Shown: positions 6,424 to 13,818 of the stretch, one piece after another
Position numbering within the stretch: position 1 is the first letter of the stretch
Layout: each line of letters begins with the position of its first letter
Virus record (IMG/VR): IMGVR_UViG_3300042946_000581
Span: 1-64,000 of that record
Length of the DNA stretch: 64,000 nucleotides
DNA from: a virus
Direction: 5' to 3' (one strand)
The notes under the pieces: model-generated
Databases searched by the model: none
What the model was told of the DNA's origin: nothing
Seen by the model: the letters and a program-made list of their open reading frames with translations, nothing else
Translations under genes and position numbers: made by a program

Positions 6424-6513
6424 ATGTATATATTCAATAAAATAATAACAGGAATTTGGTTTCTATTATTTCTTCTATTTTTGTTTACATTTAGAAAAAG
6501 AAGGAAAGCATGA
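6424..6513 (+). CDS. membrane miniprotein, 29 aa
   Basis: A short frame encoding one hydrophobic helix (IITGIWFLLFLLFLFTF) followed by a basic tail (RKRRKA), the positive-inside pattern of a small inner-membrane protein. Its stop overlaps the next start (ATGA), which supports translation coupling. Confidence 0.45.
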   Translation: MYIFNKIITGIWFLLFLLFLFTFRKRRKA

Positions 6514-6749
6514 AAGAAAAATTAACAAAGTTTCAAACTAAGGTTTGGCAAACAATTGAACCCATAATTAAAAAAGAATCTTATCAAGTTAATTTGACAT
6601 TTGATGACGAATTTGTAATAACCAGAGATTCTAAATTTACAATTAAAATTTTTCCCAAAAAAGAAGTTTCAATAACACAAGACAAGACAATAATTTTTGA
6701 GGAAAAAAATATAACTGAATTCGTAAAATTCTTGGAAAACTTAAATTAA
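6510..6749 (+). CDS. hypothetical protein, 79 aa
   Basis: Not recognised. Predicted alternating beta strands (VNLTFDDEFVITRDSKFTIKIF). Overlaps the upstream miniprotein by 4 nt. Confidence 0.55.
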   Translation: MKEKLTKFQTKVWQTIEPIIKKESYQVNLTFDDEFVITRDSKFTIKIFPKKEVSITQDKTIIFEEKNITEFVKFLENLN

Positions 6750-6753
6750 AAAA

Positions 6754-7059
6754 ATGAACATTAATGAAGCGTATGAGTTTGTTATGAACAAACTTGAAAG
6801 ATTGAAAAATGAGGGGATTGATTACACAATGAATGAATCAATTAAAACTCCAATATTGATTGAGAAATATGATAAACCAAACAGATTACCAGTTGATAAG
6901 TGGATTAATATCGCATTCAACTTGGAAAATGAAAGTGATATAAAGAAAATTCACGATATGGAAAATCTGTGTAAAATGGTTGGGATTTATTTTGATACCA
7001 GATTTGGTAAAGTCCAACGAGACTGGGAAATAGATTGGTCATTTAGATTAAATTCTTAA
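6754..7059 (+). CDS. hypothetical protein, 101 aa
   Basis: Not recognised. Soluble alpha/beta protein starting MNINEAYEFVMNKLERLKNEG and ending DWEIDWSFRLNS. Last gene before a hairpin terminator, so it probably closes a small operon with the upstream gene. Confidence 0.6.
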   Translation: MNINEAYEFVMNKLERLKNEGIDYTMNESIKTPILIEKYDKPNRLPVDKWINIAFNLENESDIKKIHDMENLCKMVGIYFDTRFGKVQRDWEIDWSFRLNS

Positions 7060-7061
7060 AA

Positions 7062-7100
7062 AAATCCCCATTTAATTTTGATATTAGGTGGGGATTTCTT
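7062..7100 (+). terminator. rho-independent terminator
   Basis: AAATCCCC 7062-7069 pairs with GGGGATTT 7090-7097, followed by a T-rich run. Confidence 0.7.
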
Positions 7101-7132
7101 AATTTTGTGAAACAATTAAAACTAATAAAACA

Positions 7133-7621
7133 ATGGGCACAAACTACTACAGAATTCCAAGTGTGGAAGAAATGGAAAAAAGAAAACAAGAGTTGATTGA
7201 TACCATTAATTCTTTGGATATTCATCCATTTTCAATTCAAAGAAACTTTAGAACAATTAAAAAACAAATTGATTCTATTGATTATTACTCAATTTGGGAT
7301 TTATTTGTTGAAGACACAAACATTCATTTGGGTAAACGTAGTAGTGGTTGGAAGTTTTTATGGAATTTTAATGACAAAAAATTTTATTCAAATAAAGAAG
7401 AATTATTGAACTTTATAAGAATAGGTAGGGTTATAGATGAGTATGGTAATGAAATGGATGTAGAAGAGTTTATCACAATGGCGTTAGTATGGGGGCAACC
7501 TGATGGATATGATTTAAAACGTTATAGACAAGAACATCCAAGACAATACCACTACGATTTTGAAGTAAAAGAAGAATATATAGATGAATTAAGAATTTCA
7601 CCAAATAATGAATTTAGTTAA
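7133..7621 (+). CDS. conserved phage MGTNYY protein
   Basis: A 162-residue protein starting MGTNYYRIPSVEE. Proteins with this MGTNYY start, a GKRSSGWKFLW-type block and a later G-x-x-(Y/F) segment recur in large phages without known function. It is soluble, mixed alpha/beta, and has no membrane segment. Confidence 0.65.
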   Translation: MGTNYYRIPSVEEMEKRKQELIDTINSLDIHPFSIQRNFRTIKKQIDSIDYYSIWDLFVEDTNIHLGKRSSGWKFLWNFNDKKFYSNKEELLNFIRIGRVIDEYGNEMDVEEFITMALVWGQPDGYDLKRYRQEHPRQYHYDFEVKEEYIDELRISPNNEFS

Positions 7622-7642
7622 CAATTTAAAAAATAAAATATT

Positions 7643-7921
7643 ATGGCTAAGAGACTTTCATATGAAGAAAAAAAGGAAAAATTGTTCGTTGACATCATAA
7701 ATAAGATGTTTGAAATCGCTGGTCACAAGGTTACCTTTGAGGATATCAAAGATCGTAAGGATGCTTGGTACAATGATTGGACAATGACTGAAGACCAATA
7801 TAACGAATGGAGAAAATGGGGGGGTAAAGAATTAAAGAAAAAATTGAAATTAACTGACACTTATGCTGATAGACAAATGGCAATGATTGGGTTAAATTGG
7901 GGTTTGAAATTTGATAAATAA
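7643..7921 (+). CDS. hypothetical protein, 92 aa
   Basis: Not recognised. Charged, Trp-rich (WYNDWTMTEDQYNEWRKW), predicted mostly helical. A possible late-promoter element follows its stop and serves the next miniprotein. Confidence 0.6.
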   Translation: MAKRLSYEEKKEKLFVDIINKMFEIAGHKVTFEDIKDRKDAWYNDWTMTEDQYNEWRKWGGKELKKKLKLTDTYADRQMAMIGLNWGLKFDK

Positions 7922-7922
7922 G

Positions 7923-7930
7923 ATATTTAT
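7923..7930 (+). promoter_or_regulatory. late-promoter element
   Basis: ATATTTAT, 14 nt before the start of the 24-aa gene; matches the recurring late element described in the findings. Confidence 0.45.
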
Positions 7931-7944
7931 ACTAAAAAAGAAGT

Positions 7945-8019
7945 ATGAAAAAATTTATTTGTAAATTTGTCCAAAAAATAACTTTTGGTAAAGTTTGTCT
8001 TGGGTGGTGTAAATTATAA
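7945..8019 (+). CDS. Cys-containing miniprotein, 24 aa
   Basis: Encodes MKKFICKFVQKITFGKVCLG plus WCKL, amphipathic with three Cys. It has its own late-type element upstream and a strong hairpin directly after the stop, so it is a complete transcription unit despite its size. Function unknown. Confidence 0.5.
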   Translation: MKKFICKFVQKITFGKVCLGWCKL

Positions 8020-8047
8020 AGTGTGAGGTAATCTCACACTTTTTTTA
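8019..8047 (+). terminator. rho-independent terminator
   Basis: AGTGTGAG, loop GTAAT, CTCACACT, then seven or more T. A strong intrinsic terminator. Confidence 0.85.
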
Positions 8048-8054
8048 TTTTTGT

Positions 8055-8064
8055 TAATATTTAT
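8055..8064 (+). promoter_or_regulatory. late-promoter element TAATATTTAT
   Basis: Perfect copy of the recurring element, 23 nt before the start of the 175-aa gene. Confidence 0.6.
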
Positions 8065-8087
8065 ATTTTAGTATAAAATAAATATAA

Positions 8088-8615
8088 ATGGCATATCCTT
8101 TAACAACTAATCTATCAAGTAAACCTAATGCAACTTTAACATCATTAAATGATACTTTGTTAGATGATAATTTTGCAAAAAGTTTAGAAACATTAATTAA
8201 TGGTTGGACACAAAATTCAACATATAAAATTACTTTAAGTAACACACCAGATAATAATAAGTTCGCAGTCCAATTTACTACTACAATTGGAAATGATTCA
8301 GGTGATTATAAGTTAAGAGATTATGTTAACGATAAAATTAATCCACCAATGTCTGATGGTCAATTAAATGTTGATATTTCTAGTAAAAAAATAACATATA
8401 CACAAAAAGCTGGAACAACTAAAACTGATGTCTCAACAACTAAAACAACGACACAAGCACCAAATACAAGTAAAGCAAGTACAATTAACACTTTGGCACA
8501 ACAAATAAAACAAAGTGGTGTGTTTGATAATCCTTTAGCTAAAGATGTCGCATATCAAGGATATGATAACCTTTCAGAAGAAATTCTTAGAGTTAAAAAA
8601 TTAATGAAATTATGA
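8088..8615 (+). CDS. probable virion protein with C-terminal helix tag
   Basis: A 175-residue Ser/Thr/Asn-rich protein with a low-complexity TTK/TTT linker (about 112-130). It ends SEEILRVKKLMKL, one of several C-termini here of the form EE-x-x-R-x-x-x-L. Late promoter and tag point to a virion role. No fold recognised. Its stop overlaps the next ATG (ATGA). Confidence 0.6.
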   Translation: MAYPLTTNLSSKPNATLTSLNDTLLDDNFAKSLETLINGWTQNSTYKITLSNTPDNNKFAVQFTTTIGNDSGDYKLRDYVNDKINPPMSDGQLNVDISSKKITYTQKAGTTKTDVSTTKTTTQAPNTSKASTINTLAQQIKQSGVFDNPLAKDVAYQGYDNLSEEILRVKKLMKL

Positions 8616-9223
8616 AATTTATAGACCCTGTAAAATTTGGTAAAGTGAAAGAAAGAAAAGATAAAAAAATCATATATGAACCTGAGTCAGATGATTTTAT
8701 TATAGCACCATATGATGGTGTTATTGATGAGATACAAGAAGGATTAAGAGAAAATCGTAATGGGTTTATAAGAATAAAACATAGTGTTGATGGTGAGACA
8801 TATTATTCTGAAATAAGTGGACTCAAAGATATTACAACTCAAAGGGGTGTTGATGTTAGTCAAAAAGACAAGTTAAGTAGAACTGGTAACTATCTCGTGG
8901 AATATGAAATCAAAAATAAAAGTAAAGATAAAGTAAGTATTGGTCCTTTTTTTACGGGAGATATAGGTGGAAAAAGTTCAAAAGAATTAAAAAAATCTGA
9001 TAGTGGTAGTAGTAAAAGTAGAAACGATGATAATGATAGTTATAATGATTGGAATAAACCATACAGAAAAATAGAAAAAGTACCTGATATATTTACATCA
9101 TTATTCTTATCCCCAATAAATTTGGCATATAAAGCTTTAACTGATTTTTCAGGAAAAAAAGAAAACAAAGACGAAAAAGAATTAAATGAAGAAGTCAAAA
9201 GAATTAGACAACTATTAAAATAA
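8612..9223 (+). CDS. degenerate M23/lysostaphin-like protein with C-terminal helix tag
   Basis: Residues about 28-92 (IIAPYDGVIDEIQEG ... GFIRIKH ... YYSEISGL ... VDVSQKDKLSRTG) follow the beta-sandwich of M23 endopeptidases (AP-x-G-x-V, G-x-x-V-x-I-x-H, Y-x-H-L-x, V-x-x-G-x-x-G). The catalytic HxH position reads SEI, so peptidase activity is unlikely; it may be a structural or sugar-binding relic. A Ser-rich linker follows, and the C-terminus NEEVKRIRQLLK is a copy of the shared tag. Confidence 0.55.
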   Translation: MKFIDPVKFGKVKERKDKKIIYEPESDDFIIAPYDGVIDEIQEGLRENRNGFIRIKHSVDGETYYSEISGLKDITTQRGVDVSQKDKLSRTGNYLVEYEIKNKSKDKVSIGPFFTGDIGGKSSKELKKSDSGSSKSRNDDNDSYNDWNKPYRKIEKVPDIFTSLFLSPINLAYKALTDFSGKKENKDEKELNEEVKRIRQLLK

Positions 9224-9225
9224 AA

Positions 9226-9265
9226 AAAATCCCCATTTCAATTAAGAGTGGGGATTTTAATTTTT
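9226..9265 (+). terminator. rho-independent terminator
   Basis: AAAATCCCC pairs with GGGGATTTT (9250-9258), followed by a T-rich run. It may also act for the convergent lipoprotein gene. Confidence 0.7.
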
Positions 9266-9280
9266 AGTTAGAAATTAAAA

Positions 9281-9445
9281 TTATTTCTCAACTTTAACAG
9301 TGTCAACAGAAGGAGTTGTAACTGTTGTACCTTCAACTTTAGTTGAATCTTTAGTTGTTTTAGTTTCTTCAGTTTTTGTAGTTGTTCCACAAGATGTGAA
9401 AACCAAGCTCAAAGTTACAATTGCTCCAAAAAGTACGTTTTTCAT
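9281..9445 (-). CDS. small Thr-rich lipoprotein, 54 aa
   Basis: Encodes MKNVLFGAIVTLSLVFTSCG, a textbook lipoprotein signal with lipobox and Cys19, followed by about 35 residues rich in Thr, Lys and Glu ending TVKVEK. The mature part is unstructured. It lies antisense to its neighbours, between a terminator and a membrane/coiled-coil gene. Possible roles include a surface exclusion lipoprotein or a lysis (o-spanin-like) component; neither is proven. Confidence 0.65.
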   Translation of the reverse strand: MKNVLFGAIVTLSLVFTSCGTTTKTEETKTTKDSTKVEGTTVTTPSVDTVKVEK

Positions 9446-9572
9446 TTTTTTTCTTTGTTTTTAAAATTGATTTGTTATTTTTTATAGACAATAAATACAT
9501 AATAATTCCAAAGAAGTCAAATAGTTTTAACATTTTTTTAAAAAAAATATACTTATAAATAAAACATAATAT

Positions 9573-9929
9573 ATGAATTGGAAACACACCCTAATTATTG
9601 TGGTATCAATATTATTGATTGGAATGTTTTTGGGTTATTTGATAAGTTATAACGCAAAAGAAACAAGAAGTCTCCAACAACAAATTATAGATGCCGAAAG
9701 AAAAGCAATTGATTCCTTACATAAGGAATTGGTAACAATGAAATCTGATAGAGAAAAAATGGAATCTCAACTTGAATCACTAACTACGGGTATTAGTATT
9801 AGTGAATCAAACTTATCAACAAAAATAAACCAATTAAAAATTCAGAACAATGTTAAGATTGATGCTATTACTAGCAGTACTAATGACCAACTCCTTGATG
9901 GTTTACGCGCAAGATACAGTAAAAAATAA
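9573..9929 (+). CDS. membrane-anchored coiled-coil protein (spanin-like)
   Basis: An N-terminal transmembrane helix (about residues 6-27, TLIIVVSILLIGMFLGYLI) followed by about 80 residues of heptad-rich coiled coil (RSLQQQIIDAERKAIDSLHKEL). This is the topology of an i-spanin or other periplasmic coiled-coil protein. The next gene starts inside it in another frame, an arrangement reminiscent of Rz/Rz1. Confidence 0.55.
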   Translation: MNWKHTLIIVVSILLIGMFLGYLISYNAKETRSLQQQIIDAERKAIDSLHKELVTMKSDREKMESQLESLTTGISISESNLSTKINQLKIQNNVKIDAITSSTNDQLLDGLRARYSKK

Positions 9930-10344
9930 TAAAGATTCTATTGAACCCAAAATTGATTTAATGATTATCAATGGTGACACATTGTTCACAATGAATAGAA
10001 AGTTCGCTGAAAGAATTGCAATCGAACATGACTCATTAGAAATAATGGTTGATAAATTCAAAGAATGTAATGATGTACTTTCAACAAGTTTGGAACTTAA
10101 AGACCAATATAAAGTAGCTTTGGATAAATCAGAACAAGTTTCAGATATGTTAAGGAAAGAAGGTGATAAAAAAGATAAAATCATCAAGGGATATCAAACA
10201 ATAGACGAGTCACAACAAAAGATTATTGGTGAATTACATAATGAATTCAAAAAAGCCAAAAATAGGAATAAATGGTTAACAGGATTAACCATAGGAGGTG
10301 TTTCGGTGGGGTTTACTTCAATTATCCTTTTACTTTTAAAGTAA
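9850..10344 (+). CDS. secreted coiled-coil protein with C-terminal membrane helix
   Basis: A signal peptide (MLRLMLLLAVLMTNSLMVYA, cleavage probably after AYA-type VYA) is followed by a long coiled coil (about 55-140) and a C-terminal hydrophobic helix (WLTGLTIGGVSVGFTSIILLLL). The first 80 nt overlap the upstream gene in a different frame. Two overlapping envelope genes with coiled coils suggest a complex that spans the periplasm, possibly for lysis. Later in-frame ATGs would shorten the signal peptide. Confidence 0.55.
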   Translation: MLRLMLLLAVLMTNSLMVYAQDTVKNNKDSIEPKIDLMIINGDTLFTMNRKFAERIAIEHDSLEIMVDKFKECNDVLSTSLELKDQYKVALDKSEQVSDMLRKEGDKKDKIIKGYQTIDESQQKIIGELHNEFKKAKNRNKWLTGLTIGGVSVGFTSIILLLLK

Positions 10345-10398
10345 GTAATTTAAAATTATTATGTCTATATGACATAAAAAATTAAATAATTTATTATT

Positions 10399-10713
10399 AT
10401 GGGAATTACTTATTTCGCTTTAGGTATGCTCTCGATGGTGGCTCTAATATTTGTTGGAGTTATTGTTTGGGGTTTGGTTAAGGTACTAAGAATTGAAAGG
10501 CAGATTGTTGCCATAAAAGAAAAAGACAAATTTGAATTTGATAATGTTCAACGTCAATTTGATAATCTCTATAGGTCTATTGGTGACCATAAAGATAATT
10601 CAAATAAGGCTATGGACAACTTGTGGCGAGAGGTTACTATCAAGTTTGATGAATCAATACGTTATACTGACAAAAGAATTGACAAATCATTAAATCAAAA
10701 AGAAATTCAGTAA
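10399..10713 (+). CDS. membrane-anchored coiled-coil protein, 104 aa
   Basis: N-terminal transmembrane helix (residues 4-28), then a charged coiled coil to the C-terminus. Third gene in a row with an envelope coiled-coil design, closed by a terminator. Function unknown. Confidence 0.58.
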   Translation: MGITYFALGMLSMVALIFVGVIVWGLVKVLRIERQIVAIKEKDKFEFDNVQRQFDNLYRSIGDHKDNSNKAMDNLWREVTIKFDESIRYTDKRIDKSLNQKEIQ

Positions 10714-10717
10714 AACA

Positions 10718-10748
10718 AAAAACCCCTTCTTAACGGAGGGGTTTTTTT
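10718..10748 (+). terminator. rho-independent terminator
   Basis: AACCCCT ... AGGGGTT hairpin followed by T-run. The stem/loop text is repeated at 11081-11104. Confidence 0.8.
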
Positions 10749-10756
10749 ATTTTATG

Positions 10757-10766
10757 TAATATTTAT
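10757..10766 (+). promoter_or_regulatory. late-promoter element TAATATTTAT
   Basis: Perfect element with the downstream extension TATAAAA, 16 nt before the ATG of the 93-aa gene. Confidence 0.65.
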
Positions 10767-10782
10767 TATAAAAATTAAAAAT

Positions 10783-11064
10783 ATGAAAAAAATTATAAAA
10801 TTAACAGAATCAGATTTAATTAGATTAGTAAAGAAAGTTATTAAAGAAGAAGATGGTGAATATCTTAGAGGGGAACTTCACGCACTTGTTGGAAAAGTAA
10901 TGAAACTTGAAAAAAGAATGGAAATGCGTGGTAATCCTGACTGGATGGTGGAAGAATACGAGGAAGCTGAAAAGGAACTTAAAAAATTCCTTCAAAAACA
11001 TCCTTCTATGAATGATTATCTTGAAGAGGTTGAGAATCACTTTATTAAACGATTATACCAATAA
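10783..11064 (+). CDS. internal virion-type protein with N-terminal helix tag, 93 aa
   Basis: Begins MKKIIKLTESDLIRLVKKV followed by IKEE, the clearest example here of the shared N-terminal helix. The remaining 70 residues are a charged helical hairpin. By analogy with T4 capsid-targeting sequences, the tag would direct the protein into the prohead and be removed after an acidic residue near position 23-24. It has its own late promoter and terminator. Confidence 0.62.
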   Translation: MKKIIKLTESDLIRLVKKVIKEEDGEYLRGELHALVGKVMKLEKRMEMRGNPDWMVEEYEEAEKELKKFLQKHPSMNDYLEEVENHFIKRLYQ

Positions 11065-11079
11065 TTTAATTAAAAAAAT

Positions 11080-11110
11080 AAACCCCTTCTTAACGGAGGG
11101 GTTTCTTTTT
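11080..11110. terminator. bidirectional terminator between the tagged gene and tmRNA
   Basis: AACCCCT ... AGGGGTTT hairpin with T-runs on both strands: it ends the + strand gene and, read on the - strand, the tmRNA. Confidence 0.75.
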
Positions 11111-11114
11111 TAAA

Positions 11115-11494
11115 GGTGGAGGCATGGAGAGTCGAACTCCTTCCTGTCCATCTTAACTATTAAGGACTACATGTTTAGGACAACATTATTCGCAGTGTTC
11201 CGAACTATTTGATTTTCATACACCCAAAATCAACAAAATCGGTCAATTCATTTTTAGGGATGAGAATTGATTAGACAACCCTATAGCGCTCCTGTTCCTG
11301 AGTTAATGCACCCCGACTCGAAAGTAATACCCTATTAACTAGGCTACTACCGCTTCTTCAGCACGGATTAAACCTACTGCAGAAAGTTTGTTGATAACGT
11401 TGCCGTGTATCGTTTCAAACCAGTTTAACAGACTTAGTTTAGGTCTGACATGCCCCTAATAACTAACAACGTCAGTCAATTCCAGATTACCCCC
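11115..11494 (-). ncRNA. ssrA: transfer-messenger RNA (tmRNA)
   Basis: Read on the minus strand, the 5' end GGGGGTAATCTGGAATTGAC and the 3' end (ACATGTAGTCC ... GGAG-TTCGACT-CTCC-ATGCCTCCACC) match the two halves of the tRNA-like domain. The acceptor pairs GGGGGTA with TGCCTCC and contains G3:U70, the alanyl-tRNA synthetase identity pair. The CCA is incomplete. In the middle, a frame ending at TAG (11341-11339) encodes a C-terminus RAEEAVVA, giving a likely tag AVGLIRAEEAVVA if GCA at 11380 is the resume codon. tmRNA with SmpB frees stalled ribosomes and tags the product for proteolysis. A shorter alternative frame (ATLSTNFLQ) is less tag-like. Confidence 0.92.
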
Positions 11495-11549
11495 TTTTGT
11501 AAAGTACTACAATGATAAATATAATGATTGATAATTCCAAGTTTTGATT

Positions 11550-11557
11550 ATATTTAT
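11550..11557 (+). promoter_or_regulatory. late-promoter element
   Basis: ATATTTAT followed by TTTAATAAAA, 16 nt before the chosen ATG of the 458-aa gene. Confidence 0.5.
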
Positions 11558-11573
11558 TTTAATAAAAAAATGT

Positions 11574-12950
11574 ATGGAATATTCTAATAACGATATATTG
11601 TTTGAAAATGAAAAATACTTGGCAATTAAATCTCCAAATATGGAAGAGGGTTTAAAAGTAGGTCCAGAATTCTTAACTACAACAAGACATGGTAAAGATG
11701 TCTATAATAATAGAACAGTATACTTTTTCATTAATAAAGAAGAAAAAGATACTAGATATGGAATTATAACTCTAACACTTGGAAAGTATGGTACTGAGTT
11801 ATATGATAACTATGGTGATGATGTTGAATTAAGAGATGCTTTTTATTATTTTCCAATTTTAGATAAAACAATTACAGACATAGTTGGTGATGTTGATTTA
11901 ATAACAACCTTAACATTAATTGAGAACGGGAAAGAATTTGATAGATGGAAATTACAGAGATTAGATTCTAATATCAAATATGTTCAATATAATCAAAAAA
12001 GACCTAAACTTAGTAAAATATATTTAACCTTTGATTCAAGTGAGGGGATTTTAGAATTTTTGGATTTCCCAGATGATGTTCAATATTACATTAAAACAGT
12101 TTTAAATCCATATGGTTATGGTGGTGATTTATGGGGTGACCATTATAGAATGACCGATGAATGGATTGAGGGTTATATGATACAATCATTTAATGATGAG
12201 AATAGAAAATTAGTTGACAAAATTGTTGAATTAATAAAACCAGAATTTTTTAATTGGAAAGAAGAAGAGGGAATAAGAGAAGAGTTATGTAAGTTATTGT
12301 ATGAAATGTTTGATAGTAGAATAAGGAATATTATAAGTGAATATGGCACAGTATATGAAAATGCTGGAAGTGAGGCTTTAAAAAAAGAATTAATTGATGA
12401 TTTTTGTAATCTATTTGTTGATAATAATTTTCAAATATTTGTGGTAAAGAATTATTGTTTTGATGAATATAGAACTTGGGTTAGTTATTTGAAAGAGCTT
12501 TTAATACAATATCGTGTTGATACTATTGAAGATTTAGTAAAAAGAATATCAGAAGACCATATTAACGCAGACTTAGGACATGAAATTAATGAATATCCAT
12601 ATCATGGTGATATTGACGAAGAATCTTTTAACAGAGAAGTTGAATCCGAACTTGAAAAAATAATTGACCAAATTGAAGAAAATCCTGAAAAGTACTCAAA
12701 GAATGCTAGTGAGAATGGAAAATTAGTTTTAATACTTAAAAAGTACCCTTTGAATAAACCATTCTCAATTGATGATGGAAGAGGTTTGGTTACTATCACA
12801 GGAATTAAAGATGGGAGACTTCTTGTAACTCATATTAAAACGAATGGTGAAAGAACAAATAAGAGTTTCAATTCTGAAGAATTTTATAATTTTATTGCAA
12901 TGGGTGAATTATTTGAAGATTTAGTTAGAAAATTAAAAAGAATGTTGTAA
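11574..12950 (+). CDS. large unknown protein with C-terminal helix tag
   Basis: A 458-residue acidic protein with no recognised domain. The N-terminal half has alternating strands with many aromatic residues, the middle (about 220-380) is helical, and a small beta domain (VTITGIKDGRLLVTHIKTNG) precedes the C-terminus FEDLVRKLKRML. That terminus resembles the shared C-terminal tag. The ATG at MEYSNND fits the spacing from the late element; an upstream start would lie within it. Confidence 0.62.
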   Translation: MEYSNNDILFENEKYLAIKSPNMEEGLKVGPEFLTTTRHGKDVYNNRTVYFFINKEEKDTRYGIITLTLGKYGTELYDNYGDDVELRDAFYYFPILDKTITDIVGDVDLITTLTLIENGKEFDRWKLQRLDSNIKYVQYNQKRPKLSKIYLTFDSSEGILEFLDFPDDVQYYIKTVLNPYGYGGDLWGDHYRMTDEWIEGYMIQSFNDENRKLVDKIVELIKPEFFNWKEEEGIREELCKLLYEMFDSRIRNIISEYGTVYENAGSEALKKELIDDFCNLFVDNNFQIFVVKNYCFDEYRTWVSYLKELLIQYRVDTIEDLVKRISEDHINADLGHEINEYPYHGDIDEESFNREVESELEKIIDQIEENPEKYSKNASENGKLVLILKKYPLNKPFSIDDGRGLVTITGIKDGRLLVTHIKTNGERTNKSFNSEEFYNFIAMGELFEDLVRKLKRML

Positions 12951-12959
12951 TATTGTGTC

Positions 12960-13775
12960 ATGAAACACAATTACGATTTACTCAAAAAGGTTTTGTCCAT
13001 ACCTACCAAGACATACAAAGAGGACTTAATGATTCAATTCCTAGGTGAATGGTTAACAGAAAACAATATCCCTTATCAAGTTGATAAGATGGGTAATGTA
13101 TATGCAACCAAACAAACGGATGATATTGAATATTTTCCTTGTGTTGTTGCACATACCGACACAGTCCACGAATTGGATACAATCAACATTAAAGAAATGA
13201 TGTTACCCAATGACCAAAAAGAATTAAAACCAGCATTAAAAGCTTTTAATGATAAAGGAGAACCAACAGGTATTGGTGGGGATGACAAATGTGGTGTTTA
13301 TGTATGTTTGGAATTATTAAAAAATTTACCAAATGTGAAAGCCGCATTTTTTGTCTCAGAAGAAACTGGTTGTCACGGTTCAAAGAATGCAGATAAAGAG
13401 TTTTTCTCAAATGTTGGATATGTTATTCAATTTGACGCCCCAGGTAATTGGATGGTTAGTGAATATTGTATGGGGACAAAATTATTTGATAAGAAGTCTG
13501 AATTCTTCATCAAATGTGATAAGGTGTTAACTGAGGGATTTGATAACAGAAACAAGTACCAGTCACATCCTTATACTGATGTTTATGCTCTCAAAAATCA
13601 ATTTGATTTTTCTTGTATAAATTTCGCCGTAGGGTATTACAACTACCACACAAAACACGAATATGTGATTGTCGAGGATGTTTTTAATACATTGGAAATT
13701 GCAAAGAAAATGATTAATAATTTGGGGAATGTGAAATATTTTGAGGAAGTTAAATCAAGTAAATTTTTACTATAA
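12960..13775 (+). CDS. M20-family (PepT-like) metallopeptidase
   Basis: A 271-residue di-zinc hydrolase: VVAHTDTVH (ligand H65), GIGGDDKCG (bridging D108), SEETGCHGS (catalytic/ligand Glu 134-135), QFDAPG (D159), and the C-terminal YHTKHEYV (last His ligand). All metal ligands of the M20 catalytic domain appear present. At 271 aa it is much shorter than PepT/ArgE (about 400) and appears to lack the lid/dimerisation domain, probably acting as a compact aminopeptidase. It could recycle peptides or cleave a host target. Starts 9 nt after the preceding stop. Confidence 0.8.
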   Translation: MKHNYDLLKKVLSIPTKTYKEDLMIQFLGEWLTENNIPYQVDKMGNVYATKQTDDIEYFPCVVAHTDTVHELDTINIKEMMLPNDQKELKPALKAFNDKGEPTGIGGDDKCGVYVCLELLKNLPNVKAAFFVSEETGCHGSKNADKEFFSNVGYVIQFDAPGNWMVSEYCMGTKLFDKKSEFFIKCDKVLTEGFDNRNKYQSHPYTDVYALKNQFDFSCINFAVGYYNYHTKHEYVIVEDVFNTLEIAKKMINNLGNVKYFEEVKSSKFLL

Positions 13776-13793
13776 AAAAAAACCAATTTTTGA

Positions 13794-13803
13794 TAATATT
13801 TAT
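13794..13803 (+). promoter_or_regulatory. late-promoter element TAATATTTAT
   Basis: Perfect element plus TATAAAA, 15 nt before the ATG of the repeat-containing tagged gene. Confidence 0.65.
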
Positions 13804-13818
13804 TATAAAAATTTAAAA

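Noticed and set aside
11341-11494. Protein gene in the tmRNA region
   Set aside because: No long frame exists, and both ends match the tmRNA tRNA-like domain.
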